The notes under the pieces were generated by a model that worked only from the letters and a program-made list of their open reading frames with translations, searched no databases and was not told the origin of the DNA. Position numbers and translations under genes: made by a program. From Nitrospira sp. ND1 (GTDB taxonomy: Bacteria; Nitrospirota; Nitrospiria; Nitrospirales; Nitrospiraceae), in assembly GCF_900170025.1 (NCBI RefSeq), contig NZ_FWEX01000006.1, positions 1,024,795 through 1,088,794 of the forward strand: a stretch of DNA of 64,000 nucleotides. The letters are read 5' to 3'. Shown here piece by piece: positions 46,936-58,091 of this stretch. Numbering within the stretch: position 1 is the first letter of the stretch; each line of letters starts with the position of its first letter.

Positions 46936-48570
46936 CTAACGTGAATTGACCATGGGAAGTTCGCGAGATCCTTCGGCCTCCTGCTGAATCCGCTGACGCT
47001 CGGCTTTCGACTCTTCCAACACACTGTGCAGTAACTCATCGCTCAGCTGGGTCAATTGCGCTGCAGCGTCTTTCATCTCCGCATGCTCCACCGCCCGCGA
47101 CAATACTTCGGCCTTTGTCGCCCCCTTCTTCTGGCCCAAGAAGGGCTTGATGATGAGATAGGCCACGTCACGGAACGGCATGAAACGCAAGAATCGGCGC
47201 AGCAGCTTGAAGGTCTGAATCGGGTATCGGGTGAGCTTATAAATAAACAGCTTCTTCAGCCCCTCTTGGCGAACTGAATTAATGACTGCCCCCGGCAAAC
47301 AGGTCGGATCAATCTCCGAACACTTAAAATACTTGTACCAATCCTTGGCGTCGCTCACCAATCCACGCTTGATATATTCCTGCCACAGAGGCGTGCCCCG
47401 ATAGACGCACAGCCGATTGAATCCAAACGTGTCCAAAGGCAATTTCGAGGCGAAATCAAACGTCTTCTGCATGTCCTCGACGGTTTCGTCGGGATTGCCC
47501 ACCGTAAAGAAACCGTGAACGATTTCGATCCCTGCCTTCTTGGCGTTTCTAACCGCGGTCTCAACCTCGGCGAGCGTCTGCTCCTTCTGGAGGCGATCCA
47601 GAATTTTCTGGCTGCCGCTTTCGATGCCGAACATCACCGTCCTGCAATGCGCCTGAGCCATGGCAGGGAAGAGGTGCTGGGCCACGGAATCAACCCGGCC
47701 TTCGATTCCCCATTGGATTGTCAGCTTCGCATCGATGATCCCTTTACAAATCGCATCGATCCGCTTCGGCTGCAGTAAAAAGTGATCATCGACGAAATAG
47801 ACAGATCCGTACCCATTCGCCTCGAGGTACTTCAGCTCATCAACGACGTGCTGCGCGCTACGCGCCCGCCACTTCCCCTCGTTGAAAATCGGGATGTCAC
47901 AGAAGACACAGGGCCACGGACAGCCCCGCGAAGTCTGCATGGTCGTAAATCGCTCCATCGACAACACCGCCGGCACGTCCAACGGCATCGACTCGACAAA
48001 GTCTAATTCCAGGCTTTCCCGGTCAGGAAATGGCCACTGATCCAAGTGGCGCTCCATCGTCCTGTTGGGGTTATTGATCACCTTGCCGTCTTTCGCCCAA
48101 GTGACACCGCCCACCTCTTGCGGATCCTCAAGACGATCGAGCAAATCAAGCAACAACTGCTCCCCGTCTCCTCGACACACAAAGTCGATTTCTGGACACT
48201 GGAGCTTCACCAAACCCGCGTTGAGACTGGCAAATACTCCGCCGAAGGCCAGCTTGACGGTACTATCGGCCGCTCGAATCTGACGAGCTAGAATTTTGGC
48301 ATAGGGATAGCTGGTGGTACTGAGGAAACTAAGACCAACCAAGGCCGGCTTCCGCCGTTTGATCTCCTCGATAATGAACTCATTCGGGGTCTCAGGATGC
48401 GCCTGATCGAACATCACACATTCATGGCCCGACCGCTTCAATACCGACGACAATGACATAATGCCGATGGGCGGAAACCCCATGACCCGGATACGCCCGT
48501 TCTTAGCTCGCGTCTTCGCCGGAAGGGCATAAAACTGGGGATCGCGCACATGTATCAGAAACACCAGCAT
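46936..48570 (-). CDS. B12-binding-type radical SAM enzyme of unknown substrate
   Basis: 544 residues. Residues 1-150 form a cobalamin-binding-like Rossmann domain, though the usual DxHxxG ligand motif is not evident. The radical SAM core has the [4Fe-4S] motif SRGCPWPCVFCDIP (C217, C221, C224; CxxxCxxC) and the GIESGS and GFFTVGNPDET barrel motifs. The C-terminal 140 residues are helical. This architecture covers BchE-like cyclases, hopanoid and lipid methylases and methylthiotransferase-like enzymes. Substrate unknown. It lies just beyond the terminator of the rTCA run on the same strand. Confidence 0.82.
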   Translation of the reverse strand: MLVFLIHVRDPQFYALPAKTRAKNGRIRVMGFPPIGIMSLSSVLKRSGHECVMFDQAHPETPNEFIIEEIKRRKPALVGLSFLSTTSYPYAKILARQIRAADSTVKLAFGGVFASLNAGLVKLQCPEIDFVCRGDGEQLLLDLLDRLEDPQEVGGVTWAKDGKVINNPNRTMERHLDQWPFPDRESLELDFVESMPLDVPAVLSMERFTTMQTSRGCPWPCVFCDIPIFNEGKWRARSAQHVVDELKYLEANGYGSVYFVDDHFLLQPKRIDAICKGIIDAKLTIQWGIEGRVDSVAQHLFPAMAQAHCRTVMFGIESGSQKILDRLQKEQTLAEVETAVRNAKKAGIEIVHGFFTVGNPDETVEDMQKTFDFASKLPLDTFGFNRLCVYRGTPLWQEYIKRGLVSDAKDWYKYFKCSEIDPTCLPGAVINSVRQEGLKKLFIYKLTRYPIQTFKLLRRFLRFMPFRDVAYLIIKPFLGQKKGATKAEVLSRAVEHAEMKDAAAQLTQLSDELLHSVLEESKAERQRIQQEAEGSRELPMVNSR

Positions 48571-48809
48571 AGTAATGTCCTTTCATCGGGACAGTAACCG
48601 AATTCCTCATTCTGCTCGTGGATGGAGGATCCAGGTTCTCAGTGCAGAGAGACCAAATCACTCAGGCCAATCGACCCTCGTGAGGCGTCCTACAGTACCA
48701 CGTCTCGCAAGAGGGAAAAAGGGAAGATTCTGACAAAGAGAGGAGTACACCGGTGACATCGGCGATCCTCAACCGTTGACCTGCGGTATGGTTTGCGCGT
48801 CACAAACGC

Positions 48810-48844
48810 AAAGAGGGCGTCGGATCAGATCCGACGCCCTCTTT
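48810..48844 (-). terminator. Strong hairpin ending the rTCA gene run
   Basis: 15-bp perfect stem (48810-48824 with 48830-48844; inner part GGGCGTCGGA/TCCGACGCCC) with loop TCAGA, 16 bases after the sucD stop. A-rich and T-rich edges flank it. Confidence 0.8.
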
Positions 48845-48859
48845 AGAAGAGATACCTGA

Positions 48860-49732
48860 CTAGCGACCGAGCGCCGCCTTCACGGCATGGCCGATCTCAG
48901 CGGGATTCTTCACGACTCGTACACCAGCAGCTTCTAGCGCCTTCATTTTTTCCGTCGCCGTCCCTTTGCCGCCTGAAATGATGGCACCCGCATGCCCCAT
49001 CCGACGCCCTGGCGGCGCCGTGATCCCGGCAATGAAACTAATCACTGGCTTCTTGACGTGCTTCTTAATATATTCGGCCGCCTTCTCTTCCGCATCGCCA
49101 CCGATTTCGCCGATCATCACGACAGCCTGTGTTTCAGAATCCTTCTCGAACAAGGGCAAGACATCCACGAATCCCGTGCCGTTGACGGGATCACCGCCGA
49201 TTCCCACACAGGTCGTTTCTCCGAGCCCCAACGTCGACAGTTGATGAACGGCCTCATACGTCAGGGTGCCGCTGCGTGATACTACGCCAACTACACCACG
49301 TTTATGGATGAAGCCGGGCATGATGCCGATCTTGGCTTCATCGACTGTGATGACGCCTGGGCAATTGGGACCGATTAATCGGACATCACGTCCATGCAGC
49401 GCACGTTTCACCTTCACCATATCGTTCACGGGAATGCCTTCGGTGATGCAGATAATCAGTTTAACACCTGCATCAGCAGCTTCCAGGATCGCATCCGCAC
49501 AAAATGGCGGCGGCACAAAGATCAAAGAGGTATCGCAGTCGGTCTTCTTCACAGCATCGGCCACGGTGTTGAAGACGGGGATGCCCTCAACTTCCTGCCC
49601 GGCCTTGCCAGGTGTCACCCCGGCGACCATCTTCGTGCCATACGCTTTGCATTGCGTCGCGTGAAAGGACCCTTCCTTCCCTGTGATCCCCTGCACTACC
49701 ACTCGCGTATTCTTATTGACGAGAATGCTCAC
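48860..49732 (-). CDS. sucD: Succinyl-CoA synthetase, alpha subunit
   Basis: 290 residues from the GTG at 49732 (AAGGAG upstream); the frame runs farther 5' into sucC. CoA-binding N-terminal domain ([20 protein letters not shown]) and the phosphohistidine in [11 protein letters not shown]. In rTCA direction it makes succinyl-CoA from succinate and ATP. Its N terminus resembles that of AclA in the same gene run, as expected since citrate lyase evolved from this family. Confidence 0.96.
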   Translation of the reverse strand: MSILVNKNTRVVVQGITGKEGSFHATQCKAYGTKMVAGVTPGKAGQEVEGIPVFNTVADAVKKTDCDTSLIFVPPPFCADAILEAADAGVKLIICITEGIPVNDMVKVKRALHGRDVRLIGPNCPGVITVDEAKIGIMPGFIHKRGVVGVVSRSGTLTYEAVHQLSTLGLGETTCVGIGGDPVNGTGFVDVLPLFEKDSETQAVVMIGEIGGDAEEKAAEYIKKHVKKPVISFIAGITAPPGRRMGHAGAIISGGKGTATEKMKALEAAGVRVVKNPAEIGHAVKAALGR

Positions 49733-49743
49733 GGTCTTCTCCT

Positions 49744-50922
49744 TTACGCCGCCTTGCCGGTCAGCTTCACAATTTTCTGCGCCGCTTCCCACAGATCATT
49801 GGCAACCTCCAACTTGAGGCCGGACTCCGCCAATAGTTTGCGGCCTTCATCTGCATTCGTACCTTGGAGACGCACCACTAATGGAACGGTAATCTTCACT
49901 TCCTTGGCAGCTTCGATCACACCATGCGCAATGCGCTCACATCGTACGATGCCACCGAAGATATTGATAAAGATGCCCTTCACGTTCGGGTCCTTGAGCA
50001 GAATCCGGAATCCGGCTGCCACCGTGTCCTTCGTGGCTCCGCCGCCCACATCCAGGAAGTTCGCCGGCTCGCTACCCGCCAGCTTGATGACGTCCATAGT
50101 GGCCATCGCAAGACCGGCGCCGTTCACCATACAGCCGATGTTGCCGTCAAGCTTGACATAATTCAGATTGTTCGCCGTCGCTTCGATTTCCAGCGGATCC
50201 TCTTCATTGAGGTCCCGCATGTTCTGAACATCGTCATGTTTAAAAATGCCGTTGTCGTCAAATGAGACCTTGCCGTCCAATGCCACCAAGGTTTTCTCCT
50301 TGGTGATAATCAACGGATTGATTTCAACGAGCGCCGCGTGTTTTTCCATGAATAGGCGATAGAGATTGCCGAGCATCTGCACGAAGGGATTGATGACAGC
50401 AGGTTCCATCGTCTGCAAGCCCAATGCAAAAGCGACGTTTCGCCCATTGTGCCCCTGAAATCCAACGGCGGGATCGACCGCTTCCTTAATAATCTTCTCC
50501 GGAGTCTTTTCAGCCACCTCTTCGATTTCCATCCCGCCTTCGGTGCTGGCGATAAACGTCGGCCAACCGGTGTCGCGATCAACAAGAATGCTCAGATATA
50601 ACTCTTTCGCAATATTGGCGCCCTCTTCGAGCAACAGCCGATGAACCTTCCTCCCCTTCGGTCCAGTCTGGTGCGTGATCAAGGTCTTGCCGATCAACTC
50701 CTTGGCGATTCCTGCAACAGCCCCCTTCTCCTTCGTAATTTTGACGCCGCCGGCCTTTCCACGCCCACCCGCATGGATTTGAGCTTTCACCACGAAGACC
50801 GGCGTATTCAGTTCACTTGCCCAGGCAGTGGCGGCCTCGGGTGAGGTAATTTCCTTGCCCCGTGGCACCGGAACCCCGAACTGTGCGAACAATTGCTTGG
50901 CCTGAAATTCATGAACGTTCAT
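49744..50922 (-). CDS. sucC: Succinyl-CoA synthetase, beta subunit
   Basis: 392 residues. ATP-grasp domain starting [22 protein letters not shown], with [18 protein letters not shown] and a C-terminal CoA-ligase domain ([22 protein letters not shown]). Full length. Lies 85 bases after frdA and 11 bases before sucD. Confidence 0.96.
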   Translation of the reverse strand: MNVHEFQAKQLFAQFGVPVPRGKEITSPEAATAWASELNTPVFVVKAQIHAGGRGKAGGVKITKEKGAVAGIAKELIGKTLITHQTGPKGRKVHRLLLEEGANIAKELYLSILVDRDTGWPTFIASTEGGMEIEEVAEKTPEKIIKEAVDPAVGFQGHNGRNVAFALGLQTMEPAVINPFVQMLGNLYRLFMEKHAALVEINPLIITKEKTLVALDGKVSFDDNGIFKHDDVQNMRDLNEEDPLEIEATANNLNYVKLDGNIGCMVNGAGLAMATMDVIKLAGSEPANFLDVGGGATKDTVAAGFRILLKDPNVKGIFINIFGGIVRCERIAHGVIEAAKEVKITVPLVVRLQGTNADEGRKLLAESGLKLEVANDLWEAAQKIVKLTGKAA

Positions 50923-51007
50923 TGAATCCTCATAAGAGCTAGTGGCTCATGACAAATGACGTAGAGCGTGACTCCTAGCGGGGTCGGCTTGCCCGGACCA
51001 GCCGCCA

Positions 51008-52609
51008 TCAGCCATTCGCCGTACGCTCTGGTTCTTTTCGCGTATAGGCGGGGAGAATCATCGGAGAGATCACACCGCTGGAGCTGCCGTGCTGCTTGGC
51101 CTCCGCTCGGAATCGTCGCAGATGTTGGAGCGTGAGCTTCCCTTGTGGCATGGATCCGGCGCGCGATGCCGCTGTCAACCCTGAGCGCTTTCCAAACACC
51201 ATGAGGTCCAGTAGCGAATTCCCCATCAATCGATTTCGTCCGTGCAATCCCCCAGAAGCTTCTCCGGCAACGAAGAGATTCTTCACATTGGTTTCCGAGT
51301 TTGCATCGATCTTCACTCCGCCGTTCTGATAGTGCAACGTCGGATAAATGAGGACGGGATCCTTGCTGATGTCAATACCGAATCGCTCAAACTGCATCAT
51401 CATGGCAGGAAAATGCTTTTCCACCGTTCCCGGCCCATGCTCTGCATCAAGCAACGGCGTATCCAACCAAACACCGACACGACCGGACATGGTGCGAATA
51501 CCACGGCCCTCCTCACACTCACGAATAATGGAGGAGGAGACGACATCACGGGTATCAAGCTCATTCACAAATCGCTCACCTTTGGCGTTCACCAGATGGC
51601 CGCCCTCCGACCTGATACCCTCTGTAACCAAGGCGCCGATCAATTGCTCGGGATAGACCGCGCCTGACGGGTGATACTGGAACGTATCGATGTGATCGAG
51701 CTTCGCGCCCATCCGGTAGGAGAGGCACAAACCGTCGCCCGTCGCGCCATAATGGTTGCTAGTGGGAAATCCTTGAATATGCAGCCGGCCGATACCACCG
51801 GTCGCGAGAATCACAGACTTCGCAGCCACAACCACCTGCCTGTGATTGTCGAGATCCTTAAAGATCGCCCCCGTGCAATGGCCGTGGTCATCACTGAGCA
51901 ACTCCACTGCGGCGCAGAATTCGAGAAGTTGGATCTTTTGATTCAGCACCTCGTCTTTGAGGACTCGCATGATCTCTAGGCCAGTGTAGTCTGAGCAAGT
52001 CAGAAGACGTGGCTTAGAGCTCCCCCCCCCCTTCTTGACGTGCAGATTGCCATCGGCCTGCCGATCAAAAAGCACGCCCAGTTCAATTAACCACTTGGCT
52101 ATGGAAGGCCCATCCTCGACCATGACCTTGAGTAATTCGTGGTCGTTCTGCATATGGCCACCCTTGAGTGTGTCAAGGAAATGGGTGACCGGAGAATCTT
52201 CTGGCGCAACGGAAATCTGCATCCCGCCTTGAGCCATCACACTATTGGAGTCTCCAAGTCGCAGCTTCGTGGCAAGAATCACCTTCGCGCCGGTACCGTG
52301 GGCATGCAACGCTGCCGCACACCCAGCACCGCCGCCGCCGACGACCAAAACATCCGTTGTGTAGTGTGGGGTCAGATCAATATTCTCAGCGATTGAGCTA
52401 TCACCTTCGAGAAGGGCAGCGAGTTCAACGACCGTCTTGTCGTTCGCGTTCGGGCCAAATCGAATCGGACGATAGGCGCTGGTACGGTAATCAGGATGAT
52501 ACTTATGGATCAGCTGGTCGCGATCGGCAGGGGAGAACTTCGGGATAGTCTGTTTACGGCGAGCGTCCCGAGTCTGGTGGACAATCTGTTGGAGTGCGTG
52601 AATATCCAT
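51008..52609 (-). CDS. frdA: Fumarate reductase/succinate dehydrogenase flavoprotein, non-covalent-FAD type
   Basis: 533 residues from the ATG at 52609; a GTG at 52672 would add 21 residues, and neither start has a strong ribosome site. An unusual N-terminal stretch of about 85 residues precedes the FAD motif VLVVGGGGAGCAAALHA. The position of the His that binds FAD covalently in most SdhA/FrdA proteins is N122 (DSNSVMAQGG). Active-site regions QYHPSGA, LVTEGIRSEGG and LHYQNGG and the C-terminal GNSLLDLMVFGKRSG are present. No membrane anchor gene is nearby, so a soluble enzyme reducing fumarate in the rTCA cycle is likely. Confidence 0.85.
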   Translation of the reverse strand: MDIHALQQIVHQTRDARRKQTIPKFSPADRDQLIHKYHPDYRTSAYRPIRFGPNANDKTVVELAALLEGDSSIAENIDLTPHYTTDVLVVGGGGAGCAAALHAHGTGAKVILATKLRLGDSNSVMAQGGMQISVAPEDSPVTHFLDTLKGGHMQNDHELLKVMVEDGPSIAKWLIELGVLFDRQADGNLHVKKGGGSSKPRLLTCSDYTGLEIMRVLKDEVLNQKIQLLEFCAAVELLSDDHGHCTGAIFKDLDNHRQVVVAAKSVILATGGIGRLHIQGFPTSNHYGATGDGLCLSYRMGAKLDHIDTFQYHPSGAVYPEQLIGALVTEGIRSEGGHLVNAKGERFVNELDTRDVVSSSIIRECEEGRGIRTMSGRVGVWLDTPLLDAEHGPGTVEKHFPAMMMQFERFGIDISKDPVLIYPTLHYQNGGVKIDANSETNVKNLFVAGEASGGLHGRNRLMGNSLLDLMVFGKRSGLTAASRAGSMPQGKLTLQHLRRFRAEAKQHGSSSGVISPMILPAYTRKEPERTANG

Positions 52610-52678
52610 GGTTTCACTTTCAGCACGGAGCACAGTCTTCGGACATATCTGCCCGAGACCGGCGGACGGCACGAGGCA

Positions 52679-53389
52679 TTACTTCACTGTCGCGCAGTGG
52701 TCGGCCAGCTCCTGTTCGTTCATTGCGAGCACTTTGTTCCATTCATCGTTGAAACGGCCGTCTTGAATTTCCTTGATACGGATATCCAGCCCCTGCGGCT
52801 TCTCTGTGAAATGAGCACCTTGCGCCCGGCTCACGTACAGGGCGACCAGATTGGGGGCGATGTCGGCAATACACACCGGTGTGCACATCCCACACATGAC
52901 GCAATCCATGAACATCTCGGAGACGCTCTTGAAATCACCGAACACTGCCTTCCACACCCCTTCACGCACATCGATCTTCTGAGGGCACGCCTCCGTACAG
53001 GCATTGCAATTGCGGCAAAGCGGCGCTTCCGGATAGAGATTGAAGAGGTCTTGCTTCGGATCTTTGAGCGACTGGATGTCGTACAGAGCCTTACGAGCGG
53101 GAAACGGCGGCATGATGGTGAAAGACATGCCATCTTCTACAGCCATCTGGCAGGCCAAGCAGGTCCGGACCTTGGGATCATCCTTGGTTCGATAGTAGGT
53201 CGCGCAGGCTCCGCAGAATCCGCCGAGGCAGCCAGCTCCACGCACTACTTCCTGGCCCGTATGCCACAATGCCTTGATGACGGTGATACCTTCCGGCACT
53301 TCATACTTCTTACCGGAGATTTCAATCGTCACCATTTTGTGGCGCAACACTTCTGGCTGGTCGATCACGTTGGTGTCTTCTTGTGCCAT
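52679..53389 (-). CDS. frdB: Fumarate reductase/succinate dehydrogenase iron-sulfur subunit
   Basis: 236 residues. An N-terminal plant-type [2Fe-2S] domain (CLGGFCGACATYY...C) is followed by two complete CxxCxxCxxxC motifs, CRNCNACTEACP and CVMCGMCTPVC. Two full four-Cys motifs resemble TfrB/HdrC-type subunits more than classic SdhB. Lies 69 bases upstream of frdA and 84 after idh. Confidence 0.88.
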   Translation of the reverse strand: MAQEDTNVIDQPEVLRHKMVTIEISGKKYEVPEGITVIKALWHTGQEVVRGAGCLGGFCGACATYYRTKDDPKVRTCLACQMAVEDGMSFTIMPPFPARKALYDIQSLKDPKQDLFNLYPEAPLCRNCNACTEACPQKIDVREGVWKAVFGDFKSVSEMFMDCVMCGMCTPVCIADIAPNLVALYVSRAQGAHFTEKPQGLDIRIKEIQDGRFNDEWNKVLAMNEQELADHCATVK

Positions 53390-53473
53390 GTTTCTCTCGT
53401 GGACGGCTGAAAGCCAGGCATGAGGAGATTCGCTTCCCCCCTCACACCTGACGTTTAATTAACGGATACGCCC

Positions 53474-55723
<2,250 letters not shown>

Positions 55724-55730
55724 CTATGAG

Positions 55731-57977
55731 TTAGTTCAGCGCATTCAACGCCGAACCCGCCTTGAACCAAGCGATCTGCTGCTCAGTGATGCTGTGGTTC
55801 GTTTGGATGGTCAGAGCTTTGCCATCCGCCTTGTGTATGGTGACCTGCACAGGTTTGCCTGGAGCCAGATTGTTGAGGCCCGTCACGCTGATGCGGTCTT
55901 GCTGCTCGATCTTGTCGTAGTCCTTCGGATCTGCGAAGGTCAACGCCACGATGCCCTGCTTCTTGAGATTGGTCTCATGAATCCGAGCAAAGCTTTTCGT
56001 GATCACTACCTTCACATTCAAAAATCTCGGAGACATAGCCGCATGTTCACGACTGCTGCCTTCACCGTAGTTCTCGTCACCTACTACAACTGACCCTATG
56101 CCTTTGGACTTGTAGTCGCGTGCAATCTGAGCAATCGTGAGATTTGCCTCACCCGTGAGCACATTCGTTCCTCTGCCCGGCTCTGATGTAAAGGCACTAT
56201 TTGCGCCCAAAAACATGTTGTCGCTGATCTTATCGAGATGCCCACGGAACTTGAGCCATGGCCCAGCTGGAGAAATATGGTCGGTGGTGGTCTTTCCTTT
56301 TGTCTTGATCAGCAGCGGTAGCTTTTCAAAGTCTTTCCCATCCCAGCGTGGGAATGGTTGCAACAGTTGCAAGCGCTCGCTGGTAGGCGGTATGTCCACC
56401 GTCAACCCCTCACCGCTTTCAGCAGGAGCCACGAACCCCTCTTCACCTTTCGCAAAACCTTTGGCTGGAAGTTCCTCACCTTGTGGCGGCTGGAATTTGA
56501 ACTCCTTGCCGTCTGCACCCTTGAGCATCTGATTCACCGGGTCAAAACCAAGATCTCCCGTAATAGCATACGCGGTCACGACCTCGGGGCTCGCCAAGAA
56601 CGAGAGTGTTTCGCTGATTCCATCATTGCGACCAGGAAAGTTTCGGTTGAAGGAGCTAACGATTGAATCGGCCTTTCCCTTCACCCCGTCGGCCCGCTTC
56701 CACTGCCCGATGCAGGGACCACAGGAATTCGAGAGGACCGTTCCTCCGAGCTTTTCAAACGTATCCAAAAACCCGTCACGCTTCATCGTATGGTAAATGC
56801 GCTCGGATCCAGGAGAAACAAGAAACGATGCCTTCGCTTTTAAACCAGCTTTCAAGCCCTGCTCAGCCACATGGGCAGAGCGGCTGATGTCTTCATAGGA
56901 AGAATTGGTGCAGCTACCGATCAGTGCCGCCTTCAGCTCGACCGGATACCCCTTCGCCTTTGCCTCCGCCGCCAACTTTGAAATCGGCCGTGCAAGATCC
57001 GGCGTATGCGGGCCAACTACATGCGGTTCGAGCGTTGACAGATCAACCTCAACGATCTGATCGTAATATTTCTCCGGCGATTGATAGACTTCCGGATCCG
57101 CCACAAGCAGGTCTCTGTGAGATTGAGCAAAGGTCGCCAGATCAGCGCGATCCGTGATGGTCATGTAGGCGACCATCTTCTCGTCGAAGGGGAACACAGA
57201 GGTCGTCGCCCCAAGCTCCGCACCCATGTTACAGATAGTGCCCTTGCCTGTTGCACTGATCGTTTCGGCCCCTGGGCCAAAGTACTCCACAATCTTGTTG
57301 GTCCCGCCCTTCACTGTCAGCAGACCGCACAGGTAGAGAATGACGTCTTTCGGCGAAGCCCAGCCATTCAATTTTCCGGTCAGGCGCACGCCGATCAATT
57401 TCGGATGAAGAACCTCCCACGGCAAACCTGCCATCACTTCACCCGCATCTGCGCCGCCGACACCGATCGCCAGCCCACCCAAGCCACCACCGTTCGGCGT
57501 ATGTGAGTCAGTTCCAATGATCAAACAGCCGGGGAACGCATAGTTCTCCAACACCACTTGATGGATAATCCCGGCTCCTGGCTTCCAGAACCCAATGCCG
57601 TACTTCTTTGCCGCAGAAGCGAGGAAATTGTAGACCTCTCGATTTTCGTCCATCGCGCGAAGCAGGTCCTTCTCGGAACCCATTTCAGCACGAATGAGGT
57701 GATCGCAATGGATCGTGCTCGGCACAGCCGCTTTTTCCTTATTGGCCTGCATGAACTGCAGCATGGCCATTTGGGCCGTGGCATCTTGCATGGCCACACG
57801 ATCTGGCCTGAGCGCCAACATCGCCTTGCCCCGCTCCCAGATCTGCGCGTCGAAATTATCTGCGTGCGAGACCAAGATTTTGTCAGCCAGGGTGAGGCCT
57901 CGGCCGAATTGCTTTCTGGCCTTGGCAAATACTTCCGGCATCTTGGCATACAGTTTCTTGGCGAGATCCATCGACAT
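55731..57977 (-). CDS. acn: Aconitate hydratase
   Basis: 748 residues of the mitochondrial/AcnA-like type. [4Fe-4S] ligands are in IGSCTNSSYEDI and SNSCGPCIGQW. Substrate-binding motifs IIGTDSHTPNGGGLGGLAIGVGGADA and the swivel-domain GDENYGEGSSREHAA are present. It interconverts citrate and isocitrate between the Acl and Idh steps encoded on either side. Confidence 0.96.
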   Translation of the reverse strand: MSMDLAKKLYAKMPEVFAKARKQFGRGLTLADKILVSHADNFDAQIWERGKAMLALRPDRVAMQDATAQMAMLQFMQANKEKAAVPSTIHCDHLIRAEMGSEKDLLRAMDENREVYNFLASAAKKYGIGFWKPGAGIIHQVVLENYAFPGCLIIGTDSHTPNGGGLGGLAIGVGGADAGEVMAGLPWEVLHPKLIGVRLTGKLNGWASPKDVILYLCGLLTVKGGTNKIVEYFGPGAETISATGKGTICNMGAELGATTSVFPFDEKMVAYMTITDRADLATFAQSHRDLLVADPEVYQSPEKYYDQIVEVDLSTLEPHVVGPHTPDLARPISKLAAEAKAKGYPVELKAALIGSCTNSSYEDISRSAHVAEQGLKAGLKAKASFLVSPGSERIYHTMKRDGFLDTFEKLGGTVLSNSCGPCIGQWKRADGVKGKADSIVSSFNRNFPGRNDGISETLSFLASPEVVTAYAITGDLGFDPVNQMLKGADGKEFKFQPPQGEELPAKGFAKGEEGFVAPAESGEGLTVDIPPTSERLQLLQPFPRWDGKDFEKLPLLIKTKGKTTTDHISPAGPWLKFRGHLDKISDNMFLGANSAFTSEPGRGTNVLTGEANLTIAQIARDYKSKGIGSVVVGDENYGEGSSREHAAMSPRFLNVKVVITKSFARIHETNLKKQGIVALTFADPKDYDKIEQQDRISVTGLNNLAPGKPVQVTIHKADGKALTIQTNHSITEQQIAWFKAGSALNALN

Positions 57978-58091
57978 GACTTATCTCCTTAAAATATGTC
58001 TGTCACCAAATCAGCACCATCAGCCGGCTGGGAACATGACATTCCAACGACCGGATTGACGAGTCATGTTTGACGACCGACCATTGTCGTC

